Assembly: GCA_002105175.1 (NCBI GenBank)
Contig: MCGE01000017.1
Span: forward strand, 620,001-684,000
Source: Absidia repens
Taxonomy: Eukaryota > Mucoromycota > Mucoromycetes > Mucorales > Cunninghamellaceae
Length of the DNA stretch: 64,000 nucleotides
Direction: 5' to 3'
Position 1 is the stretch's first letter. Every line of letters starts with the position of its first letter. The position numbers were made by a program, and so were the translations under genes. This document shows positions 11,650-24,618 of the stretch, piece by piece. The notes below the pieces were generated by a model. It was not told where the DNA came from. It did no database searches and was given only the letters and a program-made list of their open reading frames with translations.

Positions 11650-13760
11650 ATGTTATCCAATGGAAAATTCTCTAATGATCCGTTCAAGGTAGAAGGAACC
11701 ATCGACCCAACGACGGAGATTGGCCAAGAGGTACTCTCACAGCCTCCTGCCACACGCGCAGAACTATGGAGTTACTACTTATACTACTCTGGAAACAACG
11801 GATGGAATTTTTATCAATTTATTCCGACATTGTTACAATTGATGAGCACGAAAGGCGGATTCAATCCAGATAAACCAGGTCACCAACCCTGCTCACTATC
11901 AACAAATGACGGTTCAGCGTGCAATGTACCATGGAACGGTGCTGCCAATGGCATACCTGTGTTTTCCGTAACAATGTATGCCAATGCTATTTCATTTGCG
12001 GCTCAGTTCCTTATCTTTATCACGTTTGGTTCCTTGGCGGATTATGGCCGGTTTAATTTTTATATTCTCATCATTTCTACGTTGATCAGCTGTGCCTCGC
12101 AGATCTTGCCCATTATATTTTTATACGATGACGGACATAGTTGGCCAGGTATGATGGTATTGAATATCGTTGGACTTGTCTCATATGGTGCCACCTTAAT
12201 CTATTATGCCGCGGCGTTTCCTACTTTGAGGTATAGTGTTGAACCAGATCCTTTTCCGTTTTTTATTTTTCATATCCCGCTCAACATTTTTTTTTTCTAA
12301 CCCCTAAAAAAATATAGTGATAATTTACCTCTTGTTCGAAACATCCGCGCGGATCCCAACGTATCTGTTGAAGATACATTGACAGTAGTCGAAAGATGGA
12401 GGAATCATGTCTCGGCAGTGTCGACAGCGTTCTCAAATATCGGCTTTCTTGTGATTTCAGGTACACATTTAATATTCAGATGCCGCTCACTGTGTTAATC
12501 TTTTTTGTATTTTTTATGATATTTTCGAACCTAAAGCTATTTTTACCGGAGTATCATTCATTCCATGGTCAAAGGGTCCTTTTTTTAATAATGGGGCACC
12601 TGTATTTGGAAATACATTGGCATATTATTGTGTAGCATCTTTAGTGGCTGGTGCATATATGCTAATCAACGCCATTCCCTATTTCATGTGCCGGCCGATT
12701 GGTCGTCGTGGCCCACCTCTCCCTAAAAACGAACATCATCTTACCATAGGATGGAAAAACTCTTTTAAGGCATTAAAGTAAGACATATTGATGTGGATTA
12801 TCAAATGGTTATTTACTTTGACCCCTTTTTTTTAATAGAGAGGCGAAAAAATACCGCTACCTGTTTTTATATTTGATCAGTTATTTTATGTTCAGCGATG
12901 GTGTGAATGCAATTAGCAACTTTCAGACTTTTTTACAAAACTCAATCACCAACTTTTCAGCCACACAAACAGCTGGAATGGGTTTATTATCTGCTGTCAC
13001 CTCCATCATTGGATGCTTTTTCTTCCTTTACTTGCAAAAGTATTTCAACTTCAGTACCAAGACAATCTTAATGACCATCATCATACTAACAAGTAAAAAT
13101 AAAAAATAGATAGAACGTCAGGGGTACAGAAAAAAGCAAGTGCAAAAGACTAATGATTTTGATTTATTTGCAGGTGTCATTCCGATTTGGGGATGTTTTG
13201 GTATACGATTTGATGATTTTGGAATCAAGACAAATTGGGAACTTTGGGTATTGGCTGCTTGGTCAGGTCTATTCACGGGTCCGATTTGGTAAAACAGAAA
13301 GAGGCGATATTGAATAATAATGCATGGTATTAAAAACTTTTTAATAATAATATACGCTAGGGCGTTCCAACAATCATGCTTTGCAGAATTGGTGCCGAGA
13401 AATCAGGAAAATTTATTTTTTGGCTTTTTTGGTCTAGTCAGCAAAGCTTCTTCATGGATAGCACCAACGGTGATTGGTGTAGTGACACAGCAAACTTCAG
13501 CCATTTATACTGGATGGCCTGTCATTGTTGCACTTTTTGTCTTGGCTATTGTCACTCTATGGTTTGTCGATATGGAAGCTGCAAAATTAGAATTGCTACA
13601 CATGGAAATTCATCAAGAGCTTATCCATAATATGGCAGCAGCAGCAATGGATCATCAAGATCGGTCATCGTCTCCATCAGCCAACGAAAATGAAAAAGTA
13701 CCCATCATCATGATGGAATTATCCACTGAAGGTGGAAGTGAAGCTGGTAGAAATTATTGA
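11650..13760 (+). CDS. ATG22: ATG22-like vacuolar amino-acid effluxer, copy 1
   Basis: Polytopic MFS-type transporter of the Atg22 family, which in yeast exports amino acids from the vacuole after autophagic breakdown. Six exons (11650-12230, 12318-12460, 12537-12777, 12839-13092, 13174-13288, 13361-13760) give 577 aa with about twelve hydrophobic segments. Family features are the N-terminal ATRAELWSYYLYYSGNNG motif, FGSLADYGR between helices, the cytosolic RPIGRRGPPLP loop, FSDGVNAISNF and FFGFFGLVSKASSWIAP. The C-terminal tail is hydrophilic. The start is the first Met of the conserved acidic leader DPFKVEGTIDP. It is the first of three tandem paralogues, closest to copy 2. Substrate is inferred from the family only. 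Confidence 0.9.
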
Positions 13761-14039
13761 TTTTCATTGTTTTAATTAATATAAGAAACTGTATTGAATT
13801 GTATTGTACAATATAGCATAGCTCTGTCGCAGACTGCTTTGACAGGTCAACTGCAGGCTACTCATAGGCATTTTAATCCCAGCTGTTTTTTTTTGATCTC
13901 TCTCTTTTCTTTTTCTTTTTTTTTTTTATATCATCCACTGCTATCATTATCATTATCATTATTATCATTATTATCATTATTACTATTATTATATTCATGA
14001 ATAAAGACACCCTTCACTATCTACAATACTTCTGATATT
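13761..14039. other. 3' flank of ATG22 copy 1 with (CATTAT)n microsatellite
   Basis: Imperfect CATTAT/ATTATC tract at about 13,940-13,990 followed by an AATAAA-type poly(A) signal near 14,000. Confidence 0.6.
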
Positions 14040-15061
14040 GTTCGTTTCGCTGGATGCACAGGCTTGATGACTCACTTGGGTTTAGTCGCCATCACACGTT
14101 TGCTGGACTTGGTCAGTGAAGCCATGATTGGGGGATGGGAACTTGGTAGAAAGATAGACTAGTAAGTATATCTTGTATTCTTCTATTCGTATTGTTAGTA
14201 TGCTTATTTATATTATTCTTCATATTTTTGCAACTGCTAATAAACTAGACCTTATTGTTTATAGTATGCTCTTTGTGTAAGGACTTTTACCAACTTCCAT
14301 TATAGCACACTTCAAGATCTCTCGCCATAACCACGTCTCATCCTCTTCTGCTCAAAACTTTCGAAGGTTCTCCTTGTCATTTCATGGTGAAAGCGCGTCC
14401 AAAATTTTTTGTAGGTAAAAAATATACTGTTGACTACTTCTATATATAATACTCACAATATAATATTCAGATACAATACTCAAGGCAAAGTGTTGAAAGT
14501 CTGGTGCTCTATTATGGTATGATAAACTATGGATGCATTAAATAAAAATACAGTTGAATGGAATGGACTCATTGTATGCATATTGGTATGCATGACATGA
14601 TTTTGTTTTCTTTATTTTTAGTTTACTCTATCCGTAAGATTTTGATACTAGCCTGGAAAATATCATACGTTGGGGAAACTGGCAACAAAAACATCCATTT
14701 CTGGAAGATCGAAGAAGGAGAAGAAGGTAGTAACAGGGCTCATTGTTATTGCTGTCGCCTTGGAAAAGATTTAAGAAGATAGTGGTGATACAATGATCTT
14801 CTCTATTTCTCTGTTTTGTCTAGGTTACCATTCATCCCTGGCATGAAACAGCCGACATATTTGCATGCGACAACCAACATTACCAGCAATATAAACAAAA
14901 ACAACCATATGGATTGGATTGATGAAGGCCCAATTATGGGGAATGCAACAAGAAAACCAATGGATCACCTACTGCGATCAAGTGGTAAAGTGAAAAAAAG
15001 AAGAAGGGGTAAAGGCACCACTATGAGTGTGAAAAAAGGAGTTATGGGTTATCTTGCTTAA
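14040..15061 (+). pseudogene. Degenerate gene relic between ATG22 copies 1 and 2
   Basis: A long protein-like frame, VRFAGCTGLMTHLGLVAIT continuing RLLDLVSEAMIGGWELG, resembles an alpha-helical membrane protein. It crosses a plausible intron (GTAAGT at 14,161) and continues YMLFV, an in-frame TAA, then GLLPTSIIAHFKISRHNH and further to a GTAAAA donor near 14,416. Later blocks (14,470-14,520, 14,630-14,730, 14,822-15,061) also have splice-like borders but competing frames. The internal stop and frame conflicts suggest a decayed gene. It is not recognisably a fourth ATG22 copy. Family unknown. Confidence 0.35.
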
Positions 15062-15623
15062 TTTACTTCTTTTTGCTTAGCCAACAAAATAAACATCTGA
15101 TAGACAGCGGATCAACAAACTAGTACCTTGAATTGACCACATCAGTGCAGGTAATACAAAAGGACAGGCAAGTGATTGACTGAATAGACAAAAAAGTCTA
15201 ATGATTGTATTGATTTTTTTGTTTTTTTGTTTTTCTTTATGTGTTAGGGAGAAAAGTCCTGGATTATGGATCTGTAACTGAGATGTCTTTGGGTATGGAT
15301 ATGGAAACTGAGGATGATTGGACACTCTTCGCAAATGGCTTTTGGCTATAGTTTAGTTAAAAGATCTCTTAACATGATTAGTGTAGTACTTATTACTTTT
15401 ATGTATTACTTTATTTGTCGGAATAAAAAAAAGATGGATGTGTCGTTATTTGTATGCATGAAAAACAAACCAAGAAAGATTGGCTACCATGTGATCTGTT
15501 CTCCTTTATCATTATATATCCCTTCTTTTTGTCTACATTTTTCTTGTCTTTTTTCCCTTTTATTTGCCTTTCTTTATATTTCTTTTTTTTTTTTTGTCTC
15601 TCACTATCAAAAAAAAAAAAAAA
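15062..15623. other. Upstream region of ATG22 copy 2
   Basis: AT-rich, T-rich toward the ATG, with a 15-nt A run directly before the start codon. No gene is seen. Confidence 0.5.
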
Positions 15624-17805
15624 ATGTTGTCAAAAGAAAAACTGCTGAAGGATCCATTTGAGACGGACGAGGACGTTATAGATCCTAACACTGACCACGG
15701 GAAGGAAGTTCTCTCTCAGCCACCAGCAACACGATGGGAATTATGGAGCTACTATCTATACTACAACGGTAATAATGGGTACGCTCTCTACAGCTTTCTT
15801 CCGACACTATTACAATATCTAGCTCAGAAAGGTGGTTTCAATCCTACGGTCGAAGGTCATCCTCCATGTAGCCTTAATATCAGCAATGAAGCACCTTGCA
15901 ATGTACCATGGCTCAATATGCCGGACGGGATCCCTGTTGTGTCCATGCTCATGTATGTTACCGCTATTTCTTTTGGAATTCAATTTCTTCTTTTCACCAC
16001 ATTTGGGTCATTGGCCGATTACGGACGGTACAACCATTATATTTTAATCACCGCCACTTTGATCAGTTGTACTGCTCAAATTTTGACTATTCTGTTTGTC
16101 AATAATGATGGTTCTGGATGGTCAGGAATGATGGTATTGAATATTGTTGCCATGATCTTTTATGGTGTCAGCCTTGTGTTCTATGCCGCCGCTTTCCCTT
16201 CTCTAAGGTAAGACAATGCATAAACAACAAATCAAGCGGGATATTTACCGGCCTCGCCATTTTTTTTGTGTTTTTTAAAAATAATGACAACTATTAGTGA
16301 CAACTTACCATTGGTTCGAAGTGTACGGGCAAATCGATCCATATCCGTTGATGAAACTCAAAATGTTGTTGAGAAATGGCGAAATCATGTTTCTGCAATA
16401 TCTACCACCTTCTCTAACATCGGGTTTTTAGTTCTCTCAGGTACGAAATGCCGGGATTTAAAATATACATGATGCTCACTCCCCCCCTTTTTTTTTCCTT
16501 TGCAGCTATCTTTTCCGGTATAGCATTCATTCCATGGTCTCAAGGACCCTTTTTAAATGATGATCATGAATTTGGAAATACTGCTTTGTACTATTTTATC
16601 GCCACGGTAACTTGTGCTGGGTATTGGCTCGTATTTAGTATTCCGTACTTTATCTGTCGCCCAGTCGGAAGACGCGGTCCCCCACTACCAGCAACAGAAA
16701 ATCATTTGACTATTGGCTGGAAATCAATTTTCAAGGCACTGAAGTTAGTTACAATTTTTTCTCTTTTTTTTTTTTTCATAAGTGGGTGATTTATTTACTT
16801 ATTATTTTATAGGGAAGCGAAGAAATATCGGTATCTTTTTATGTATTTCTTCTCTTACTTCATGTTTAGTGACGGTGTGAATGCTATTAGCACTATGCAA
16901 ATGTATATTCAAAATGACATCACTTCCTTTTCAGCAACCCAAACTGTGGTTCAAGGCCTCATCACTGCCATCACTTCAATCGTGGGTTGTTTCTTCTTCT
17001 TATTCCTATCTAAAAAATTCAATGTCAGCACCAAAGCCAACTTGATGACTATTGTGATTGCAACAGGTAAAAAACAAAAAAAGAATAAAGGCAGCAAGGT
17101 GTATGGAAGCATTTATTCACTTCTTTATATGCGGGTTTTGAAAAAGGCATTATTCCTGTATGGGGTTGTTTCGGCATTGGGTTAGATAACTTTGGAATGA
17201 AAAAACAGTGGGAGCTTTGGATACTCAGCGCTTGGTCAGGTATAATGAAGAATAATATCTATCTATATATATATATTGTATTGATTTTATGCTTATGATC
17301 TCGCATTTATATTTTATCGATCTAGGCTTCTTCACCGCACCCATATGGTAAGAGATAAAAAAAAAGAGAGAGATCGGATACCGAATCCGTGTTAACACTT
17401 TATTTTATTTTACACAAAAGGGCTTGGCAACAAACACTTTTAAGCGAACTGATTCCTGCTGGTAAAGAAAATATGTTTTTTGGTATGTTCGGTATTGTCA
17501 ACAAGGCTTCGTCATGGATTGGGGCTACAGCGATTGGTGCAGTGACTCAACAAACCGCCAACGCTTATTATGGATGGCTTATAATTGCTTTTCTTTTTTT
17601 GTCGGCCACTATTATTCTTTACTTTGTTGATGTCGAAGCTGCCAAATTGGAAATGCTGCATATGGAAATTCAGCAAGAATTAACAACGTCTTCTACAGCT
17701 ATATCTAGCACCTTACCGGCGACAGGTGAAGTTGGATCTTTGGAAAAAGTAGAACTCATTGAACAAGAAGACATGAAATCCACCAATAGTCAACAAAATC
17801 ATTAG
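15624..17805 (+). CDS. ATG22: ATG22-like vacuolar amino-acid effluxer, copy 2
   Basis: Second member of the array, 572 aa from seven exons: 15624-16207, 16298-16440, 16506-16743, 16813-17066, 17147-17239, 17326-17347 and 17421-17805. It shows the same family blocks as copy 1: ATRWELWSYYLYYNGNNG, FGSLADYGRYNHYILI, RPVGRRGPPLP, FSDGVNAISTMQ and FFGMFGIVNKASSWIGA. It has one intron (17,240-17,325) that copies 1 and 3 lack, splitting the WSG/FF junction and leaving a 22-nt exon. The leader MLSKEKLLKDPFE matches copy 1's leader, which supports the start. Vacuolar amino-acid export is inferred from the family. Confidence 0.9.
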
Positions 17806-18242
17806 CATATTCTATTTATTTTTGTTGTGTACTTTTTTGTAAAAATAAAAATCAATGCTCAATATTTCTGCCCCTGAATCTGTGTTTGAAATAGCATCGT
17901 GGTCTCCCTTCTCTCCTTTTTGTTTCGTCTTTATATCATTTTATTTATATAAATGGTTACATTACTACCCAAAGGCATACTGTATGCTTTGCTTTGCTTG
18001 CTAAAAAATTACGCGTCGGGGCTGATCCAACATGGAAGATAGTTAGACATGGTAAAAGCGAACTAGAAACTGAAACTGGACAACGCCTGTTCTTTCGGCT
18101 AATGCTTTACTTTTAGGCTTTACCTTCTGCATATCACAACCGGTAAATGTGGCTTCCTTTGAAATATCTTTATATTATTCAATTGACACAGTTACTTACT
18201 TTTCCCATTTTCTTCTCTTTCCTTTTCACTTTATTACTCGGT
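17806..18242. other. Short intergenic between ATG22 copies 2 and 3
   Basis: Holds the 3' end of copy 2, with an AATAAA-like signal near 17,845, and the promoter of copy 3. No gene is seen. Confidence 0.5.
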
Positions 18243-20498
18243 ATGGCCTTTTTCCAGAAGCTGTGGAACAAGCCGTTTGATGTCGAAACAGAACACGATC
18301 TTGAAGACATGACTGAAAAACATACAACTGAACAAGCTCAACCACCTGTGACAAAACTTGAACTGTACTCCTACCTGCTATACTACTGTGGGGTAAGTCT
18401 GCCGATGCTTATTTATCACTCTTACTGATGATAAAATATCAATACACTAACTCACTTTTTTTTTTTATTGCTGCTGCTGCTGCTGCTGTTATTATTATTT
18501 CATTCAACTTAAAATAGGACAATGGTAAAACTATCTTGAAATCAAGAGAGTGTGGGGAGGGAGTAGAGGAGATATTCACTATGCTGTTACTCGACTGACA
18601 ACTCTACTTGTTTGAAAAATTAGGACATACAATGTATTCTTATATGCCGACACTACTTCAATACATGGCGTATCGTGGTGGCTTCGATCCTGCATCACCA
18701 ACAACACGTGGATGTGACCTCAATAATATATTAAACCCATGCCATGTCTCTCTATCTTCTCACAACAGCATTGGCGACGGAATTCCAGTTTCTTCTATGG
18801 TATTGTATGTGCAGGCCTTTTCATTCTTTATTCAGTTCCTCTTATTTACAACATTTGGCGCACTTGCTGATTTTGGACGAACCAATCTGTATATTGTAAT
18901 AGGTGCTACCATTCTCGCATGCACTGCTCAGATTATTCCAGTGACTTTGATCAATGATGATGGCTCCCACTGGTATATAATGGCTGTCCTCATGTTTCTT
19001 GCTCTTGTCGGATACGGTGCTACACTTGTCTTTTATCTTGCCGCTTATCCCAGGCTTAGGTAATCAGAAAAAAAATAATCATATATTCATGCATGGTTCT
19101 CCTTTTTTTTTTTGTTCTCATTATTCTATGTGTTTGTTTGTTTTTAGTGATAATTTACCTATTGTACGAAGCGCATTCAGAAACAAATATTTATCACAAG
19201 ACGAGTTATACAATGTCATAGAATATTGGAGGAAGACACTTTCTGTGCTATTGGTTGCAGCATGCTTCTCGGGTCATTTCTTTATATCAAGTAAGTTGTA
19301 TCCCCCCTATCCGCTATCTCTATCTTCCTCCCTCCCTCTCTCTATAGATCGACCATCTTTCTGATATCCCTATTTCTACCCCACTTTGTTTCTTTTATTC
19401 TTAGGTCTTTTAGCTGGTGTTTCATTTTTACCTTGGCCAACTGGCCCGTTTCTTACCGATGGTCATACTTTGGGTGATACTGCTTTATATAATTATATTG
19501 GTACAGTCGTGTGTGGTGTTTATTGGTTATTACTCAGTATCCCGTTCTTTGTTACGCAACCTTCAGGTCGACGAGGTCCATCGTTTCCAAAAAACGCATG
19601 TCGCTTGACTTTTGGTTGGAAAACAATTATATTGACGTTGAAGTAAGTTAAATGGTGACTATAAAAGATACTGAAGCTTTGATCTTTGTGAGGGGGGGGG
19701 AGTGGGGGTGGAATAGAATGATCTAATTTTTATATTCTTCTCCTTTCTTCAATACAAAACCTAGAGATATGCGACGCAACCGGTATTTATTTACATACCT
19801 CTTGGCTTATTTTCTTTTTGCCGATGCTCTTTCAACAATGGATCAATTGACGGCCATTATCATAGGACAAATCACGCACTTCTCAACTCAACAACAAACT
19901 ATTATGGGACTGGTCTTTGGTGGTAGTAACCTCTGCGGCTGTGCTTTCTTCCACTTTATATCAAAACACTTTGGACTCTCAACGAAAGCAATTCTGATAA
20001 TCAATCTTAGTGCAGTCACATTAATCACTGCGTATGGAAGTATTGGTATTGTATCTCCTACGATTGGATTCAAGTCCAGAGAAGAACTTTGGGCTTACTG
20101 CACGTCAGGTTTCTTTGCAGGAGGGATAATGTAAGGAAAAGTAGTGATGATTTATGATATGTGAATGTAAGGCATACGTCATTGCTCAACTTGTTTGATA
20201 CATTTATTAATTATATAGGGCGTATCAAACGGCAATGCTGGCTCAGCTGATCCCGAAAAGCAAAGAAAACCTTTTCTTCGGGATTTTCGGTATCGTCAGT
20301 CGCGCTTCGTCGTGGATGGGACCAGTGGTGATAGGGGCAATCGCACAGCGCACTGGTAATTTGTGGACTGGTTGGCCTGTTATTTGTGGGATGTATGTAG
20401 TAGCAATAGTGATTCTTATTAGTATAGACATGGATGCTGCTAAGGCGGATCTATTATTATTAGAAAATGACGAAGTTGATGACAATAAAAAAAATTGA
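18243..20498 (+). CDS. ATG22: ATG22-like vacuolar effluxer, copy 3 (divergent, with 7-nt microexon)
   Basis: 539 aa from exons 18243-18392, 18518-18524, 18624-19059, 19148-19290, 19405-19642, 19765-20130 and 20219-20498. The exon-1 motif ends LLYYCG and must be followed by DNG to match GNNG in the other copies. The only fit is a 7-nt exon GACAATG between AG and GT, joining in phase to HTMYSYMPTLLQY. Other family blocks are FGALADFGRTNLYIV, QPSGRRGPSFP, FADALSTMDQL and FFGIFGIVSRASSWMGP. It lacks the intron after helix ~9 that copies 1 and 2 share. The N-terminal leader and short C-terminus differ from the other two, so it may have diverged in function. Confidence 0.87.
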
Positions 20499-20989
20499 TT
20501 ATATACCACTTCCTTTTTTATTTTATTTTTTTTGAACTAGCCACACAGTCGCATTCTGGTGGCATGTCGGTAATGCGGTCCTTCGGGAAGTCCACCTATA
20601 TTGTTTGGCATGTCATCCCCCCCCAAGGAATAAGACATTAATAAAATCACTCAGAATTATTTGGAATGAACTTTTTCCATTTTGTAGCTATGATATAGAA
20701 CACCCGCAATCATACGCCAAAGAACTTATTGCAGTGTGTAGGTAGAAATTATTGTAATACAAATTTTCTTATATATATATATTTAATAAAGGCCATTTTA
20801 TTACCACCTGTACATATACTTTCGCTTTGTCTGATTTTGATTTTCTTCTTTTGGAGAATGAAAAACGGCACTCTGGAATACCGTTCACGTCAAAAAAATG
20901 CTCTGACCAAAAGGCGGGATTTCAATTGAATTTTTTATAAAGGCTTACTTTCTAATTTTTTCTTTTTCTTTTTTTTTAACATTGATGTC
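20499..20989. other. Intergenic 3' of ATG22 copy 3
   Basis: No gene is seen. The segment near 20,540-20,710 weakly resembles 8,430-8,590. Confidence 0.4.
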
Positions 20990-21130
20990 CTCCGATGGTC
21001 TGGTGATCACGGAGTGGGATTTTTTTTTTTACATTTAGAAGATCTTGAAAAAGGGCATGACAAAGGACATGGGGAAACCCTTTCATTTGGGATGTAGGTT
21101 TTAGTTATCATATTTCTGGTATGCAGTGGT
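20990..21130 (+). repeat. Dispersed repeat family 1, short fragment F
   Basis: Contains ATGGGGAAACCCTTTCATTT, the core of the repeat family, without the E-box or the flanking halves. Confidence 0.55.
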
Positions 21131-22544
21131 GACATACCAGTGGGCTCAAGTGGTCATACAGCGATTCCGGAATGGATTAGGTGGCCCTCTAGTGGAATCT
21201 ACATTGTCGGGCAAAGTGATTATGGGTTTACAATGGTTAGCTTTCTTTTTACTAAGTGATATTCAATAGATGTATGCTTCAAACAACTTGCTGGTTTGGC
21301 TCAATATGGCTTATTTGGCCTCCCGTAGAAATAGCATCTACCCTGTATACTATAAATAGTAGTGATGGTTTAATTAGTCTATAAAATAGCTATTATATTG
21401 AAATAAAATGTTATTGTTTTACAGCACCACTTTACTTTTTTGTCTTCATGAAGCTTTATTACTTTTACGCGCTGTATGTGAACCCTGTCCTTTTTTTTTT
21501 TTTTTTTTTGTTACTCTTCTAAAAAGGAATTGAAGTTGAAAAGTGTAAATATACTGCTTACTGAAAAGTGTTGGTTATGATGAAAGCGCAAAGCTGTCTA
21601 CTTGTGGACGTTGAAAAATAGCGAATATGATGATTGATTGCGCGATTGACTGTTTGATTGATTGTGTGATTGATTATGTGTTTTGAATTGTGTCTCTCCT
21701 AGATAAATCACCACCAATCCTACATAAACGTGATCGATACAAGTAGAATACAGAAACGACTTTTAATTTGAGACATGAAGGATCACATGGACCAGCAATT
21801 AGATAGAAAATGTATGACTTTCCTGCTTTTGTCCTTCTTTTACACTCCCTCCCTTTTCATATTTTGTAAAATAAAAGGCTCTTTTTTTTCGTTATACATA
21901 TAACAATGAATACATCACCACTGCCAAATCACAAAGTTACGCCATATATGAGTAGTGGAACTATCGATGGCATTTTTGTTGTTGCCTGTTATACATTATG
22001 GATCATTGCGATATCCTGGAATGTCGTTGGTGGATACCTGGTCGATACTATATATTATTGATCACAATTCGTTATCGTGGTTAGAAAATCCATGCTCATT
22101 GGTCAATCAATAAAAAAAAAATCGAATAGTTTTTTATTTGAAAAAATAAGCACAGAAATCGTATCTTTGAACAATAGCACAGTATGACTTTTTTTTTTTA
22201 CTAAAATATATATAGCCAGTGGAGAATATCAAATCTGTGTCGATCGTGATAAATCAAATGTTTTCTATTCGAAGTTTAGCAGTACCCTGTTATGGTCATA
22301 TCTATATATGCCCATCGCTGCTTTTTTTTATGCCTCCTTCATTGAAAAACCGTTGAATATATCTCTCTCACCAAGTCTACTATACATACTATGTTGATGA
22401 GTACAGTACAGTACAGTTTGGAGTAAAATAAACAGAACGCTGATCATGACGGTTAGTCGAATTCACTTCATACCTATGATATTATAGCTTCTTTTTCTTT
22501 TGTCCACACATAGACACCAGATTTTATTCCTACACACACGTGTA
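21131..22544. other. Intergenic, no gene seen
   Basis: AT-rich with T runs near 21,491 and a GATTGATTG-rich patch near 21,635-21,680. Frames are short and unsupported. Confidence 0.5.
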
Positions 22545-24040
22545 ATGTACAGAGTGAATGTACTAATGTGACAAGATAAACTAGACGATATGAGGCAAAA
22601 GTAAAACGGTGAAAAGTATTTTATTCAGATGTGAGCATAAACATTGATATCTAAACAAAACTAGTAGTGATTGTACCATGATAACAATCTAAAATTGAGG
22701 TAGATAAGTGCGTGAAGTTGAGGTATTTTATTGCATAATAAATATAATGTAAGATACGCTAGTTCAATTGAGAACTGGCTATTCTACAGTGAGTGGCAAA
22801 CTATTCTATCGAGAAAGGAGTACAGTAAACCCGACCGAAGCGCTTTATCTTGACTACAAAGACATCAAATGAATAGAATAAAAATGTTGCCAATATTTAA
22901 TGGTAATATTTACTGACATTTTGAGATTTATACATAAAAAAAAAAAAAAAACTGACATGATAAGAGAACCACCACATGGACACGGTTTTACAATGTTGAA
23001 GTAAAGAAGAGGGGGTTCCTTTTCCGTGTCCACCAAAAAATAGAACCCCGAAAAATAGAAGTATTTCAAATGCCGTCCACGTGAAAATCTTTTCGCTTGT
23101 GTTTATTTTTCGGTTTGTTTTTATTTTTCCTCTCTCATTCCTTTTTTCCTTTCTCTTTTTTTATTTTTTATTCTTCATCACCATTCAACTTCTTTGAGGT
23201 GATGGTGATCTTAGATTAATGTCAGGATTAGTTTAGAGGGTTTTCAGATCAGGGATTACAAGATACATGAGGAAACCCTTTCATTTTGGATACTGGAATT
23301 AGGACCCACCATTAGTTGAATTTTTTGTGTCTTCATTAGCTTAGTTTAATGGTAGTTTGTCCATGACTTGTATCTATATCTGATTAAAATATGTATTTTT
23401 TTTTTACTTTTGTAATGAAAAATGTCTCATTAGTCTCTCAGGCCTTATGCAATATATCCCTTTTTTATTACCCATTACCCCTTTTGATTTGCATTGACAA
23501 TTGTTGTGTTTCAATAAAATATATTCCTTTAGTTTTCATAATGTAATAACACATTGTCTTCGCTCCCATTTTACCATACACCCTTTAGAATAGTGTTAAC
23601 CATTCTTCAAGTCTCACGATAGACTACTTCATTCTTTCTTCAATGGACCCATCCATTCAAAACTATGTTTCAACGAACCCCTGTCCTTTAGTTTTTTCAT
23701 CTACCAATATTCTTCAATAAAGTATACCTTTTTATTGATTAACCATCCTTTGACTAAACAATATCGTTATTGTAGCTGTTATTTTCCCGTGTTTTATTAA
23801 GCACTTTCTCCCGGCAACTACGACTAGTATTCCCGTATAACCTCAGGAACTGGTTGATAGTCTTAATTTACTTGTTAACAAAGATGCTTATATTTTCGCC
23901 CACCAATCACACAAAATAATATAAGTACTATTGCACCTGTAGCTGCCTCCATAAAACGCTTTCAATTTTCTTTCCGGGTTATCTATGACTACTTGCCCTA
24001 CGACAAATTATTTCCCTCCCCCGCAACCACCATATATCGA
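22545..24040 (+). repeat. Dispersed repeat family 1, copy C (long)
   Basis: Long forward copy. The left half resembles D and E (GTACAGAGTGAATG..., TATTTTATTCAGATGTGAG), the box is degenerate (GCCGTCCACGTG, 23,072-23,083), a pyrimidine tract follows, then the core GAGGAAACCCTTTCATTTTG near 23,270. The right half shares TAGTTTGTCC, GTGTTTCAATAAAATAT and ATTCTTCAATAAAGTAT with D and E. The ends are approximate. Confidence 0.75.
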
Positions 24041-24137
24041 CTGATTGACAATCATATTAGTCAGCCTAGACCATGCTGCCTGCCTAACCTCCGTTAGAGT
24101 GAAAATATAGTTTTATTTTTTATTTTTTGCATATGGT

Positions 24138-24185
<48 letters not shown>

Positions 24186-24323
24186 GTAATAAAAAGTACC
24201 AGACTGAAGCATATCATTTCATCCCACCAAAACTCACACTCCGGCAACATTCCCCCTGATACCCAGTAGATCTTATTTTTTGCCTAAGGGAGACATTTTA
24301 TTTCAATCTATATTATGTGGCAT

Positions 24324-24354
<31 letters not shown>

Positions 24355-24618
24355 GCGTTGAGGATAATATAGAAAATCAATAACTCGGGTATCCAAAAAA
24401 AAAAAAAAAAAAAAGGTGTAATCATGTGTGTGAGGAATAGGTAAAATTTGTTTGGATCATGTCTAATAAATCACTTGAGGGAAGTATTGATATATATGAA
24501 GGGTTGTCTATTCTACAAGGACGAAAAAAAAAGTTGAAAAAAGTAAAGGGGAGAAAGAGAGTGTATTAAAGCTATACTGAAGACAACTTTGGCGACGAGT
24601 AACGGCAACTCGATGTCA
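24041..24618. other. Intergenic with microsatellite and A runs
   Basis: ATAATG/ATA trinucleotide-type tract at about 24,140-24,190 and two A runs near 24,328 and 24,394, then the 3' flank of the membrane-protein gene on the minus strand. Confidence 0.6.

Noticed and set aside
24140..24190. Possible CRISPR-like or tandem-gene structure at the ATAATG tract
   Set aside because: It is a simple microsatellite without spacers.
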